Assembly (NCBI GenBank): GCA_900548455.1
Contig: URKQ01000007.1
Location: 62,001-126,000 of the forward strand
From: an uncultured Clostridium sp.
GTDB lineage: Bacteria; Bacillota; Clostridia; Clostridiales; Clostridiaceae
Reading direction: 5' to 3'
Length of the DNA stretch: 64,000 nucleotides
Of the stretch, positions 43,603 to 53,000 are shown piece after piece. The position numbers and the translations under genes are program-made. A model generated the notes under the pieces. It was given only the letters and a program-made list of their open reading frames with translations, was not told the origin of the DNA and did not search any database. Each line of letters begins with the position of its first letter. Position 1 is the first letter of the stretch.

Positions 43603-44753
43603 TAGTTTCTCCCTTCTCCTAACACTATGTTACTAATCCTCTTACTAACATCATAAAGTGGAATTACTTCATCCACCATATTAGTTTCAAAGGCTGCTCT
43701 TGGCATTCCATAAATAACACAGGTAGATTCATCTTCAGATATTGTATATCCCCCAGCTTGCTTTATGGCAACTATTCCATCTGCACCATCTCTACCCATC
43801 CCTGTCAATATAACTCCAAGTAAGTTATTTCTATATTCTTTGACAGCAGATACAAAGAGCTTGTCTACAGCTGGCCTAACTCCCCATATGCTTGGTTCTA
43901 AGTTAAGACGTATTTTTTTATCAATTACAGTCATGTGCTTTCCACCAGGTGCTATATACACAACTCCCTTTTCAACATCCATACCCTCACTTGCCTCAAC
44001 AACAGATAAATTACTAAATCTATTTAATCTATCGGCAAAAGCCTTTGTAAAACCTTCCGGCATATGCTGAACCACAAGAACTGGAACATTCAAATTACTT
44101 GGAAGTTTAGTAATAACTTCATATAAAGCCTTAGGGCCTCCTGTGGATGCTCCAATCACAACTGCTGAGATCTTTCCAGATGAAACTATTTTCTTGCTTG
44201 TAGAATTTCTATTGGCAAGGGGCCTTTTTTCATCATGATTTGCAGTTACATCTTTTGACTTTAAAGTACTTATAGCTTCTTTAGCCTTAGAATCAATAGT
44301 ACTATTAATTGATGTCCTTTTATTTATCGACCTACTCATCATATTTCTTGACTTAGAAGCACTTTTTATTTTAGAAATTAATATTTCTTTTACTGCATTT
44401 ATATCTAAAGATATTGACCCTGAAGGCTTAGGCACAAAATCTATAGCACCTAATTCTAAACATTCCATGGTGGTATCTGCTCCGTCTTTAGTAAGACTAC
44501 TAAGCATTATAACCTTTGAATGAAGTTTCATTTCTACTATTTTTTTTAGTGCTTCAATCCCTGACATTTTTGGCATTTCAACATCCAAAGTAATAACATC
44601 AGGTTTTAATGTCTTTAATTTTTCTAATAAATCTTCGCCATTTCTAGCAATTTCTATTACTTCCATGTCTGATTCCATATTTATCATATCTGAAATCATC
44701 CTTCTCATTAGAGCCGAATCATCCGCCACCATTACAGAAATTTTCTGTCCCAT
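43602..44753 (-). CDS. cheB: Chemotaxis methylesterase/response regulator CheB
   Basis: 383 residues. Receiver domain with VITLDVEMPKMSGIEALKKI (phospho-acceptor Asp near 56), a basic, Ser-rich linker of about 60 residues, and the esterase domain with Ser in VIGASTGGPKALYE, His in VVQHMPEGF and Asp in MGRDGADG as catalytic triad. It removes methyl groups from receptors. Confidence 0.97.
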   Translation of the reverse strand: MGQKISVMVADDSALMRRMISDMINMESDMEVIEIARNGEDLLEKLKTLKPDVITLDVEMPKMSGIEALKKIVEMKLHSKVIMLSSLTKDGADTTMECLELGAIDFVPKPSGSISLDINAVKEILISKIKSASKSRNMMSRSINKRTSINSTIDSKAKEAISTLKSKDVTANHDEKRPLANRNSTSKKIVSSGKISAVVIGASTGGPKALYEVITKLPSNLNVPVLVVQHMPEGFTKAFADRLNRFSNLSVVEASEGMDVEKGVVYIAPGGKHMTVIDKKIRLNLEPSIWGVRPAVDKLFVSAVKEYRNNLLGVILTGMGRDGADGIVAIKQAGGYTISEDESTCVIYGMPRAAFETNMVDEVIPLYDVSKRISNIVLGEGRN

Positions 44754-44802
44754 ATGTACTCACTCCACTCTTCTTTTATCTGATGTCTTTCAAGATAATA
44801 AA

Positions 44803-45291
44803 TTATACTATCTTTATGCCTTCCCCTACCGTCTTAATATGTAAATCCCCTGTTAACGTATCAAAGGTAATTGTTCTTCCCTTTGTTCCCCCAGTATCTT
44901 CACTAACGATTGGAATTCTTCTATTTTTAAGAGCTTCTTTTACAGCAGAAGCATTTCTTGCTCCTATATCCATATTAACTTTACTGTCAGCAAAGTTAAA
45001 CATAGACGCCCCGCCTGCAATTTTAGCCTTCAATTCACGAACATTGGCTCCAAGTTTAACCATTTCGTCAATTAAAATAGGTATTGCTAAATCTGCAAAT
45101 TTGATAGGGTTTGAGACATTATTAAAATTACTACTACAAGGCAGCATAATATGAGCCAGTCCACCAATTCCATTCTTCTTGTCTAAAATAGCTATTCCTA
45201 TACACGAGCCAAGTCCTATTGTTATAAGCCTATCTGGAACCTTACCTACTTTGTAATCTGCAATACCTACTTTTATTTCCTTATATTCCAT
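44803..45291 (-). CDS. cheD: Chemoreceptor glutamine deamidase CheD
   Basis: 162 residues. TIGLGSCIGIAILDKKNGIG has the catalytic Cys near 30, GLAHIMLP the His near 47, and later GGASMF. CheD deamidates receptor glutamines and stimulates CheC. It lies 49 bases before cheB. Confidence 0.95.
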   Translation of the reverse strand: MEYKEIKVGIADYKVGKVPDRLITIGLGSCIGIAILDKKNGIGGLAHIMLPCSSNFNNVSNPIKFADLAIPILIDEMVKLGANVRELKAKIAGGASMFNFADSKVNMDIGARNASAVKEALKNRRIPIVSEDTGGTKGRTITFDTLTGDLHIKTVGEGIKIV

Positions 45292-45294
45292 ACG

Positions 45295-45759
45295 TTAACC
45301 TTCTATATTCCCTATTTTTTCTTTTTCTTCTAGGGAAAGTAGTTCGCCAAGTTTTAAAAGAAGTATTATCATATTCTTGTTTTTATCTTTGATAATCCCC
45401 CTTATATAGCGCTTTGAAATATTAGAAGATATAGTTGGTGTATTTTCTAGCTGATCTAACTTCATTGATATTACTTCATTTACTGAATCAACAACAATTC
45501 CAAGTGCACTTTCTCCATCTCTTGCAACTATAATTGATCCATTTTCCTCTGGTTTCTCTGATTCAATATTGAATTTTTTTCTTAAATTTATAACTGGTAA
45601 AATACCATCTTGGTAATTTATAACTCCTTCTAAAAATTCTTCTGAATCAGGAAGTCTTGTTGGTTCATCATAATTCAGTATTCTTTCAACTTCTTTTATG
45701 TCTGCCGCAAAGCATTGATCTCCTAATTTAAATATTAGTATTTTAACTTCTTCTGCCAA
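45295..45759 (-). CDS. cheW: Chemotaxis coupling protein CheW
   Basis: 154 residues. VKILIFKLGDQCFAADIKEV and FLEGVINYQDGILPVINLRK followed by GIVVDSVNEVISMKLDQLE mark a CheW. It is next to cheD. Two CheW proteins in one operon may serve different receptors or one may act with CheV-like duties; nothing in sequence decides it. Confidence 0.94.
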   Translation of the reverse strand: MAEEVKILIFKLGDQCFAADIKEVERILNYDEPTRLPDSEEFLEGVINYQDGILPVINLRKKFNIESEKPEENGSIIVARDGESALGIVVDSVNEVISMKLDQLENTPTISSNISKRYIRGIIKDKNKNMIILLLKLGELLSLEEKEKIGNIEG

Positions 45760-45770
45760 AGTTATCCCTC

Positions 45771-47534
45771 CTAAAGCTTTAATTTTTCAACAATTAACTC
45801 CATATTTTTATCTATATAAGCATGTAAATTTCTACACGATTCCTCTATTATATAAGTCATACTTCCAACTTTAAGTCTGGTATTGTAGTGAGCTATATCA
45901 CAATATATATGGCCCTTTTTACCAACTTCAAGATCTGTAGTAACTCCCGTTTCAGCTCCTACTTCTTTTACTTTAATTTCCTTCTCAGCAAACAATCTAC
46001 CACCTCTTAAATCGCAATGACCCTCACTGGTAAAATAGATTCCCTCTTCAGCATATATTTCTGACTTATAAACTCCCTTACCATCAATGTAAATGGATCC
46101 TGAAGAATATATATCACAATCTTGAACATAACTAAAGTATGCATTAGATTTAACATCCTTCATGCCATTAATTCCATCAATCTTGTCCACAAGTAAATTA
46201 CATACATGCTGAAGCTCCTCTGCTTTAGAAATCAATGTATAGTTTCTTGTAACATATTTTATCTTAAGAATTCTATAAAGTTCATTTTGATCATCATGAT
46301 GAACTTCCATTTTTTCTACAAGTAGCTTTACTATTGAATTAAACTTAGGAAACTTTGTTTGGATAACTAGCTTAATTAAGTTACCATCACTAATGTTTTT
46401 ACTATATCCTTGACTACTCTTTACAGTAGCAATATCTGCCTTAACCTTTTTAAATATCTCCAATGTAGCCTCAAGAGCTTTAATATAATCATGTAATTCT
46501 GAAACTTCACTTTTTACCTTAATTCTTGAAGAAATAGAACTACCCTTTACCATCAAATCTCCTTCTGACCAAGCATTACACCTTACAACATTACCATTTA
46601 CCACAAGCTTGTTTCCAACCTTCACGCTCATACCTTCTGTAATATCTTTGTTGATAACTACATCTCCTATAAAGTTTATATTACCTGTAGAAATATCTAC
46701 ATCTCCTATTACCTCATGAACGTCGCTTACTTGAAATACACATCCTTTAACCTGAGGATGCCCTTCAACGGTAGCTACAATCGTATTTTTATCTTTGAAT
46801 TTACATCCGTTTTTAATTATAATATCCTTTACAATCCTCTTTCTTGGTTGTATCGGATTGGAGAATACATCAACTCCTATAGTACCATCTTTTCCTACTA
46901 CCCTTGTAGCTAAAACTTCACCCGCTTTAACACTAACCACATTCCCAATAGATTTAAAGTCGATATTTCCAACTCCATCTGATTTAAATTTGTCACTTTT
47001 TTTATCCTCAAATAAAATGTCCAAAGTATCATCTATCGGTTCAATTGGAAGCTTCCCTTTTGCTACAATTATGTCTTTCACCACATCAGTATTAGCACAT
47101 AGTGCTATAGATTTTGAGTCAATCCCGTATACTATGCCCTTTTTCTTCAAGGCATCAACTAGCTCATCTCTAGTAAATTTAGGCGGATAAACTTCTTCAA
47201 CCACCTTTTCCTTTAATACTATCATTCTGCTTTCTTCTGTATCTGCAAGAGAATACTTAATTTGAGGAATGTATTCTATAGATATTTTAGCAATCATTTT
47301 ATCTTCAGTAACTTCTATATTAAGCTCTCGTTTAGCTTCCGAATCTGGAAAAACCACTTCAATATTACTTTCTGAATTTACTTTAGCTCTATCTAACACT
47401 GCTTCCCCATCAACATATAAAGAAACATTATTGCTTTTACGTACCCACAAATCCTCCATAGAGTTTTCAGCTTCACTAATCACAATTTTCCCATTGGTCA
47501 CTTTGATTGTATTCATAGATATTTTATCTCCCAT
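45771..47534 (-). CDS. FapA-family (DUF342) polymerisation-domain protein
   Basis: About 587 residues. The long beta-rich region (VKAGEVLATRVVGKDGTIGV then NPIQPRKR, GVVNGNVVRCNAWSEGDLMV-like repeats) is the FapA/DUF342 architecture, with a coiled-coil insert about 360-430. The family is common beside flagellar and chemotaxis genes; its role is not settled. The ATG at 47534 follows GGGGAGTGATTAT; a TTG at 47552 lies inside that ribosome site and is rejected. First gene of the chemotaxis operon. Confidence 0.85.
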   Translation of the reverse strand: MGDKISMNTIKVTNGKIVISEAENSMEDLWVRKSNNVSLYVDGEAVLDRAKVNSESNIEVVFPDSEAKRELNIEVTEDKMIAKISIEYIPQIKYSLADTEESRMIVLKEKVVEEVYPPKFTRDELVDALKKKGIVYGIDSKSIALCANTDVVKDIIVAKGKLPIEPIDDTLDILFEDKKSDKFKSDGVGNIDFKSIGNVVSVKAGEVLATRVVGKDGTIGVDVFSNPIQPRKRIVKDIIIKNGCKFKDKNTIVATVEGHPQVKGCVFQVSDVHEVIGDVDISTGNINFIGDVVINKDITEGMSVKVGNKLVVNGNVVRCNAWSEGDLMVKGSSISSRIKVKSEVSELHDYIKALEATLEIFKKVKADIATVKSSQGYSKNISDGNLIKLVIQTKFPKFNSIVKLLVEKMEVHHDDQNELYRILKIKYVTRNYTLISKAEELQHVCNLLVDKIDGINGMKDVKSNAYFSYVQDCDIYSSGSIYIDGKGVYKSEIYAEEGIYFTSEGHCDLRGGRLFAEKEIKVKEVGAETGVTTDLEVGKKGHIYCDIAHYNTRLKVGSMTYIIEESCRNLHAYIDKNMELIVEKLKL

Positions 47535-47593
47535 ATAATCACTCCCCAACAATTCTTATCTCATTAATACAGATAAAAATATATCCTAATACA

Positions 47594-47620
47594 TTATCGT
47601 ATAAATTATTCTAAACTTTA
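47594..47620 (-). promoter_or_regulatory. Sigma-28 type promoter of the chemotaxis operon
   Basis: Minus strand TAAAGTTT (8 of 8), 11 bases, TACGATAA (6 of 8), the best sigma-28 match in the window. It starts just past the aminotransferase stop, and about 60 bases separate it from the fapA-like ATG. It places chemotaxis and switch genes in the late, FlgM-controlled class. Confidence 0.82.
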
Positions 47621-47623
47621 CTC

Positions 47624-48442
47624 TTAAATTCCTTCATAATTTTTCAAATTTCTTTTAATTATTTCATCAAATTTACTTTTAATGTCCTTAATAACTGGAC
47701 AAATACTATCATAAGACACCACATTCTCCACTTCTTTAATAGGTAATACCTTAGGAGACGTTCCTGAAATAAATAGACCATCTAGATCTATAATCTCTTC
47801 ATGACTTATATTTTTCTCTTCCACTGTTAAGTTAAGTTCTCTACAAGCTTCTATAATTTTCTCTCTAGTAATTCCAGGTAAAACCCCTTCTAACGGAGCT
47901 GTATACACCACATCTCCCTTTACCTCAAATATATTAGACTTGCTTCCTTCAGTTATATATCCATCTCTATTGATTAATATAGCCTCAAAGCTATCACTTT
48001 CTGCAATCTTAGCATTTACAGAATTTCTAAACTCATCATTTATCACTTTAGCATTTGGATTTACTCTTTCCCCAAAGAACAATATAGTTTTAACACCTTT
48101 CTCATACATTTTATCTGTAGGATAAAAAGCAGGAATAGAAAAAATATATAAATTCTTTTCATTAATAACAATTTTTACATTTCCATTTCTAACCCTATTA
48201 AGAACGATTAATTGATTTGTATATTTTTCAACTATATCCATAGAAATTTCACATTCAGATTTTACTAATCTTAAGGAATTTTCAAATCTTTTGAGATGTT
48301 CTTTCATAAATAAAGGAATACCTTCAATAATTCTAATTACTTCATATATACATTTTCCTTCAACTTTATATATATCTTTAAATTCTTCAGCACCATAAGC
48401 TTCATCATTCATAATAAAATAATCATTAATACACTTTTCCAT
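47624..48442 (-). CDS. Class IV PLP aminotransferase (BcaT/PabC/Dat-like)
   Basis: About 272 residues. CIYEVIRIIEGIPLFMKEHL at the start, NPNAKVINDEFRNSVNAKIA in the PLP-lysine region near 130, and AILINRDGYITEGSKSNIF then LEGVLPGITREKII are the fold IV signatures. Branched-chain aminotransferase, D-amino-acid transaminase and aminodeoxychorismate lyase share them, so the substrate is open. The ATG at 48442 shares its A with the TAA stop of the HAD gene, giving tight coupling. Confidence 0.85.
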   Translation of the reverse strand: MEKCINDYFIMNDEAYGAEEFKDIYKVEGKCIYEVIRIIEGIPLFMKEHLKRFENSLRLVKSECEISMDIVEKYTNQLIVLNRVRNGNVKIVINEKNLYIFSIPAFYPTDKMYEKGVKTILFFGERVNPNAKVINDEFRNSVNAKIAESDSFEAILINRDGYITEGSKSNIFEVKGDVVYTAPLEGVLPGITREKIIEACRELNLTVEEKNISHEEIIDLDGLFISGTSPKVLPIKEVENVVSYDSICPVIKDIKSKFDEIIKRNLKNYEGI

Positions 48443-49080
48443 TATTTCCACCTCAATATTTTAAATTTACTTTTCTTTTTATAATTTATTAAATATCCAT
48501 TTCCCACCAACTCTAATAGTGGCAAATCAGATAAGGAATCAGAAAACATATACGAATTTTCAAAATCAACTTCAATCTTGTCTTTTTCTAATTCTTCATA
48601 AAGTCTTTTCACCTTCTCATGGCCCTTACAATTTTCTCCTATAACTATTGGCGTGAATATTCCATCATCCATTTTAAATCTAGTGCCTATAACCTTATCA
48701 ACACCTTCAATGTTATAAAATTCATGAACATAAAATTCAGGAGATGCCGATATTAAGTAAACCTTGTAACCATGCTTTTTAAATTCTTTAATAGCATTAA
48801 GTCCATCTTTATACAACAGCTCACTCAAATGATTTTTATAATAATCCTTAACTATTTGTTTTATTTCTTCTTCCTTTTTTCCTTTTAAGAATTTCAAAAA
48901 TCTTTCTTTAGTTTGAGCTGCAGTGAAAACTTTTATGCCAAACCCAAGGCCAGTCAATATGTGTGCCGGTATATATTTAATCAAGGTTTTATCCCTTTTC
49001 AACATATATTTATATAATTCAATGGATGTTTCCTTTTTAGTTAAAGTATAATCTATATCAAAAATCGCAAGTTTCTCCAT
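48442..49080 (-). CDS. HAD-IB family (SerB-like) phosphatase
   Basis: 212 residues. AIFDIDYTLTKKETS is motif I (DxDxT, first Asp as nucleophile), YLISASPEFYV motif II, and MFSDSLSDLPLLELV motif IV (DxxxD type). The subfamily often acts on phosphoserine or similar small phosphates. Coupling to an aminotransferase is suggestive of amino-acid or cofactor metabolism, but no more can be said. Confidence 0.87.
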   Translation of the reverse strand: MEKLAIFDIDYTLTKKETSIELYKYMLKRDKTLIKYIPAHILTGLGFGIKVFTAAQTKERFLKFLKGKKEEEIKQIVKDYYKNHLSELLYKDGLNAIKEFKKHGYKVYLISASPEFYVHEFYNIEGVDKVIGTRFKMDDGIFTPIVIGENCKGHEKVKRLYEELEKDKIEVDFENSYMFSDSLSDLPLLELVGNGYLINYKKKSKFKILRWK

Positions 49081-49134
49081 GAAATTTTCTCTCTTTCTAA
49101 ACCATTTATATATATTTTTTTAATTTAAATTTAA

Positions 49135-49160
49135 GAAAGCCGCTATTAATAGCGGCTTTC
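49135..49160 (-). terminator. Terminator after the DUF1292 gene
   Basis: A perfect palindrome, GAAAGCCGCTA paired with TAGCGGCTTTC around TTAA, 17 bases past the stop. The T run on the minus strand is broken (TTTCTTAAATTT), so efficiency is uncertain. Confidence 0.75.
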
Positions 49161-49176
49161 AACAAGAACATAAATA

Positions 49177-49605
49177 TTAGTTCTCTTCATTTTCCTTTGC
49201 AAGCAATTCTTCGTAGTAAGCTCTTGCCGCATCATACTCTTCGTCTTCTGGAACAACAAGCTCACCAACTTCATCATCACCAACTACTTTGAATAAGTAT
49301 ATAGAACCATCTTCTGGATTTTGAACTAATGCATATTCATTTTCTTCAAATAAAAATCCATCAACTATTTCGCATTCCATTACATTACCATTTTCGTCTT
49401 CTAATTCAACAAACATTGACTCATGTTCGCCGCATCCACAACCACACTCATGTCCGTGATCGTGATCTCCACAACAGCCTTCATGAGATTCTTCGTGGCT
49501 ATGACCTCCACAGCAACATCCTTCATGAGCTTCTTCGTGGTTGTGTCCTCCACAGCAGCCTGTTTCTTTCTTATTTTCATCATGTCCACAACAATTACTT
49601 CCCAT
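49177..49605 (-). CDS. DUF1292 protein with Cys/His-rich N-terminal extension
   Basis: 142 residues. Residues 65-142 are the acidic DUF1292 fold (MFVELEDENGNVMECEIVDG, then YALVQNPEDGSIYLFKV). Residues 1-62 are an unusual repeat of CCGGHxHEE-type units with about a dozen Cys and a dozen His, ending CGCGCGEHE; this is likely to bind zinc, nickel or another soft metal. I know of DUF1292 proteins as small, uncharacterised and common in Firmicutes. The ATG has an AAGGAGG site. Confidence 0.85.
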   Translation of the reverse strand: MGSNCCGHDENKKETGCCGGHNHEEAHEGCCCGGHSHEESHEGCCGDHDHGHECGCGCGEHESMFVELEDENGNVMECEIVDGFLFEENEYALVQNPEDGSIYLFKVVGDDEVGELVVPEDEEYDAARAYYEELLAKENEEN

Positions 49606-49775
49606 TGATAGACCTCCTTATATAATACTCCTTTACATTGTACCCTTAAATACGAAATTTTAGAAGTGTTTTTATTAATAAATTTTTGTAAATCTATATT
49701 AATTTTGACCATTGCTAAATTAACTTGTCTCAATTTTAAATCTACATTCACCACTTCTATAGAAAACTCTATGAT

Positions 49776-49847
49776 CTTTTTAAGAGAAATGTTGGTGGCG
49801 CTTCATGGACAAGCTCCCCCTATTACCAACATTTTATTAAAAAAGTT
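49776..49847 (+). repeat. Small palindromic element A related to the IS ends
   Basis: About 72 bases: starts TTTTTAAGAGAAATGTTGGT, has a centre with GGCGCTTCATGGACAAGC, and ends ACCAACATTTTATTAAAAAA. The outer parts pair (AAATGTTGGT with ACCAACATTT), and the centre can form GCTT/AAGC. The left end matches the left end of the IS at 59518. Non-coding; looks like a miniature element mobilised by a related transposase. Confidence 0.65.
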
Positions 49848-49904
49848 AAAACTTATATAGCATTTTTTTATTCTTTTTTACTTATTTAATTAAATTTAAA
49901 TCTT

Positions 49905-49976
49905 CTTTTTAAAAGAAATGTTGGTAAATCTTATGGACAAGCATTAATTCCCCACCAACATTTTATTAAAACAGTT
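49905..49976 (+). repeat. Small palindromic element B, second copy in tandem
   Basis: Same orientation as element A, 129 bases away: TTTTTAAAAGAAATGTTGGT, then CTTATGGACAAGC, then CCACCAACATTTTATTAAAA. The 20-base left end is identical to the left end of the IS at 59518. The rest of the 49606-50093 gap is AT-rich DNA with no gene that I can support. Confidence 0.68.
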
Positions 49977-50055
49977 AATAGACTTCTTTTAATTGATATA
50001 TTACTACATAATTAATTTTCAAAATTTGTATATTCATTTTTCAAAAAACTCAAAG

Positions 50056-50081
50056 AAAAAAGCGCCACAAAGCGCTTTTTT
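50056..50081 (-). terminator. Terminator after pyruvate:ferredoxin oxidoreductase
   Basis: AAAAAAGCGC - CACAAA - GCGCTTTTTT on the plus strand; read on the minus strand it gives GCGC pairs with A/T arms and a T run. It begins 13 bases past the stop. Confidence 0.85.
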
Positions 50082-50093
50082 CATTTATATAAA

Positions 50094-53000
50094 CTATTGT
50101 TGATTAGCTAATTTTTTGTAAGACTCTAATCTTTCCATTGCATCTTTCTCAGTCTTAGTGAATAATTCTTCAGCTTGTTCTGGGAATAATTTTGCAAGAG
50201 AAGCGTATCTTACTTCGCCTAGGATAAAGTCTCTGAATGATTCAGTTGGCTCTTTAGAATCAAGTGTGAATGGATTCTTACCTTCTTCTTTAAGTGCTGG
50301 GTTGAATCTGTACATTCCCCAATATCCACAAGCAACAGCTTTCTTAGACTCTAATTGGCTAGCACCCATACCAGATTTTAATCCGTGGTTAATACATGGT
50401 GCATAAGCAATTATTAATGATGGTCCTGGATATGCCTCAGCTTCTCTTATAGCTTTAAGAGTTTGATTATGATCAGCTCCCATAGCTATTTGAGCAACAT
50501 ATACATAGCCATAAGTCATAGCCATCATTCCAAGGTCTTTCTTCTTAGTCTTTTTACCAGAAGCAGCAAACTTAGCTATAGCTGCAGTTGGTGTAGCCTT
50601 AGAAGATTGTCCACCTGTATTAGAGTAAACTTCTGTATCAAATACAAATATGTTTACATCTTCACCTGATGCAAGAACGTGGTCAACTCCACCGTATCCT
50701 ATATCATAAGACCAACCATCTCCACCAAAGATCCATTGAGATCTCTTAATGAAGTAGTCTTTGTGTTTGTAGATATTTTGCATTAATTCACAACAATCTT
50801 TGTTAGCTTCAAGTAATGGAAGAATCTTATCAGTAGCTGCTTTTGAACCTTCTCCGTTATCTTTATTTGCTAACCATACAGTTAATGCAGCTTTTAATTC
50901 TTCGTTTGAAGTTTTTTCTATAGCTTCTTCAACAAGAGAAGTTAATTTTTCTCTTAATTGTTTAACTCCAACGAACATTCCTAGACCAAACTCAGCATTA
51001 TCTTCAAATAATGAGTTAGCCCATGCTGGTCCTCTACCTGCCTGGTTCTTAGTGTATGGAGTTGAAGGAGCACTTCCTCCCCAAATTGAAGAACATCCAG
51101 TAGCATTAGCTACCATCATTCTATCTCCAAATAATTGAGTTATAAGCTTAGCATATGGAGTTTCTCCACATCCAGCACAAGCTCCTGAGAACTCAAATAA
51201 TGGTTTTTCAAATTGACTTCCTTTAACTGAAGCAGTTCCCATTGGGTTAACATTTTCAGGCATATCAACAGCAAAATCCCAAACAGCCTTTTGAGCTTCT
51301 TGGCTATCAGCTGATTTCATAACTAAAGCTTTTTCTTTAGCAGGACATACTTGAGCACAGTTTCCGCATCCAGTACAATCTGCAGGAGAAACAGTCATAG
51401 TGAATTTTAATCCTTCAAATGCTTTTCCACCCTTAGCATCTACAAGTTTAATACCTGCTGGTGCATTAGCGAAATCATTTTCTGTTCCAACAACTGGTCT
51501 AATTGTAGCGTGTGGGCATACAAATGCACATTGGTTACATTGGATACAGTTTTCTGGAATCCACTCAGGAACATTAACTCCTATACATCTCTTTTCATAA
51601 GCAGCTGTTCCAGCATCGAAAGTACCGTCTTCTCTACCTTCAAAAGCACTTACAGGAAGTTTGTTTCCTTCTTGTCTATTCATAACTTCAACGATGTTTT
51701 TGATGAATTCTGGTTTGTTAGATTCAGTCTTAACTTCATCTACAGCATTCTTCCATGATTGTGGTATTTCTATCTTAACGATAGCATTAACACCTGCATC
51801 TATAGCATCATGGTTCATCTTAACAACTTTTTCACCTTTTTTACCATAAGAAGTTACAACTGCATCTTTAAGGTATTTAATTGCTTCATCAACAGGAATA
51901 ATTTCAGCTAGCTTAAAGAAAGCAGCTTGGCATATCATGTTGATTCTTCCACCTAATCCTATCTCTTGAGCAAGTTTAACTGCGTTAAGAGTATAGAAGT
52001 TGATGTTATGTTCAGCCATATATCTCTTCATTGAAGCTGGTAAATTAGCTTCTAGGCCTTCCATATCCCATTTTGTATTTAATAAGAATGTACCGCCATC
52101 TTTAATTCCTGCTAATACATCATAAGTGTGAACATAAGATTGGTTGTGACATCCTATGTAGTTAGCTTGGTTAATTAAGTATGGAGATTTTATTGCCTTC
52201 TTACCAAATCTTAAGTGAGACATAGTAACTCCGCCTGATTTCTTAGAGTCATAATCAAAGTATGCTTGAGCATACATATCTGTATGGTCACCTATGATTT
52301 TAATAGCACTTTTGTTAGCTCCAACTGTTCCGTCAGATCCTAATCCCCAGAACTTACACTCTACAGTTCCTTCTGGTGTTGTAGAAATTGTTCTAGTTAC
52401 ATCTAAAGATGTATTGCTAACGTCATCAATAATTCCTATAGTAAATCCGTTTTTGAAATCATCTTGTTTTAAGTGATCAAATACAGTAACTATGTGAGAT
52501 GGAGTAGTATCTTTAGAACCTAATCCATATCTTCCTCCTATAATTACAGGTCTTACGTCTTTATCATAGAATGCATTTCTAACGTCTTGATATAATGGTT
52601 CTCCTGCAGAACCTGGCTCTTTAGTTCTGTCAAGAACAGCTATTTTCTTAACAGTTGATGGCATTGCTTTGAAGAAATGCTCTAAAGAGAATGGTCTGAA
52701 TAAATGAACTTTTAATAGACCAACTTTTTCGCCTTGAGCTGTTAAGAAGTCTATTGTTTCTTCTATAGTATCACAAACAGATCCCATAGCAACTATTACT
52801 CTATCAGCATCTTGTGCTCCATAGTAGTTGAATAGGTGATAATCTGTTCCTATTTCTTTATTGATTTTTTCCATGTATTTTTCTACTACTTCTGGTATAG
52901 CTTCGTAGAATGGATTTTGCGCTTCTCTTCCTTGGAAGTAAACGTCTGGGTTTTGAGCAGTTCCTCTAGTAACAGGATGCTCTGGGCTTAATGCTCTTTC

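Noticed and set aside
47552..47552. TTG start for the FapA-like gene
   Set aside because: The TTG lies within the ribosome site GGGGAGTG; the ATG at 47534 has correct spacing.
49329..49754. Plus- and minus-strand frames overlapping the DUF1292 gene
   Set aside because: They are shadows of the Cys/His repeat in other frames and have no supporting ribosome sites or domain motifs.
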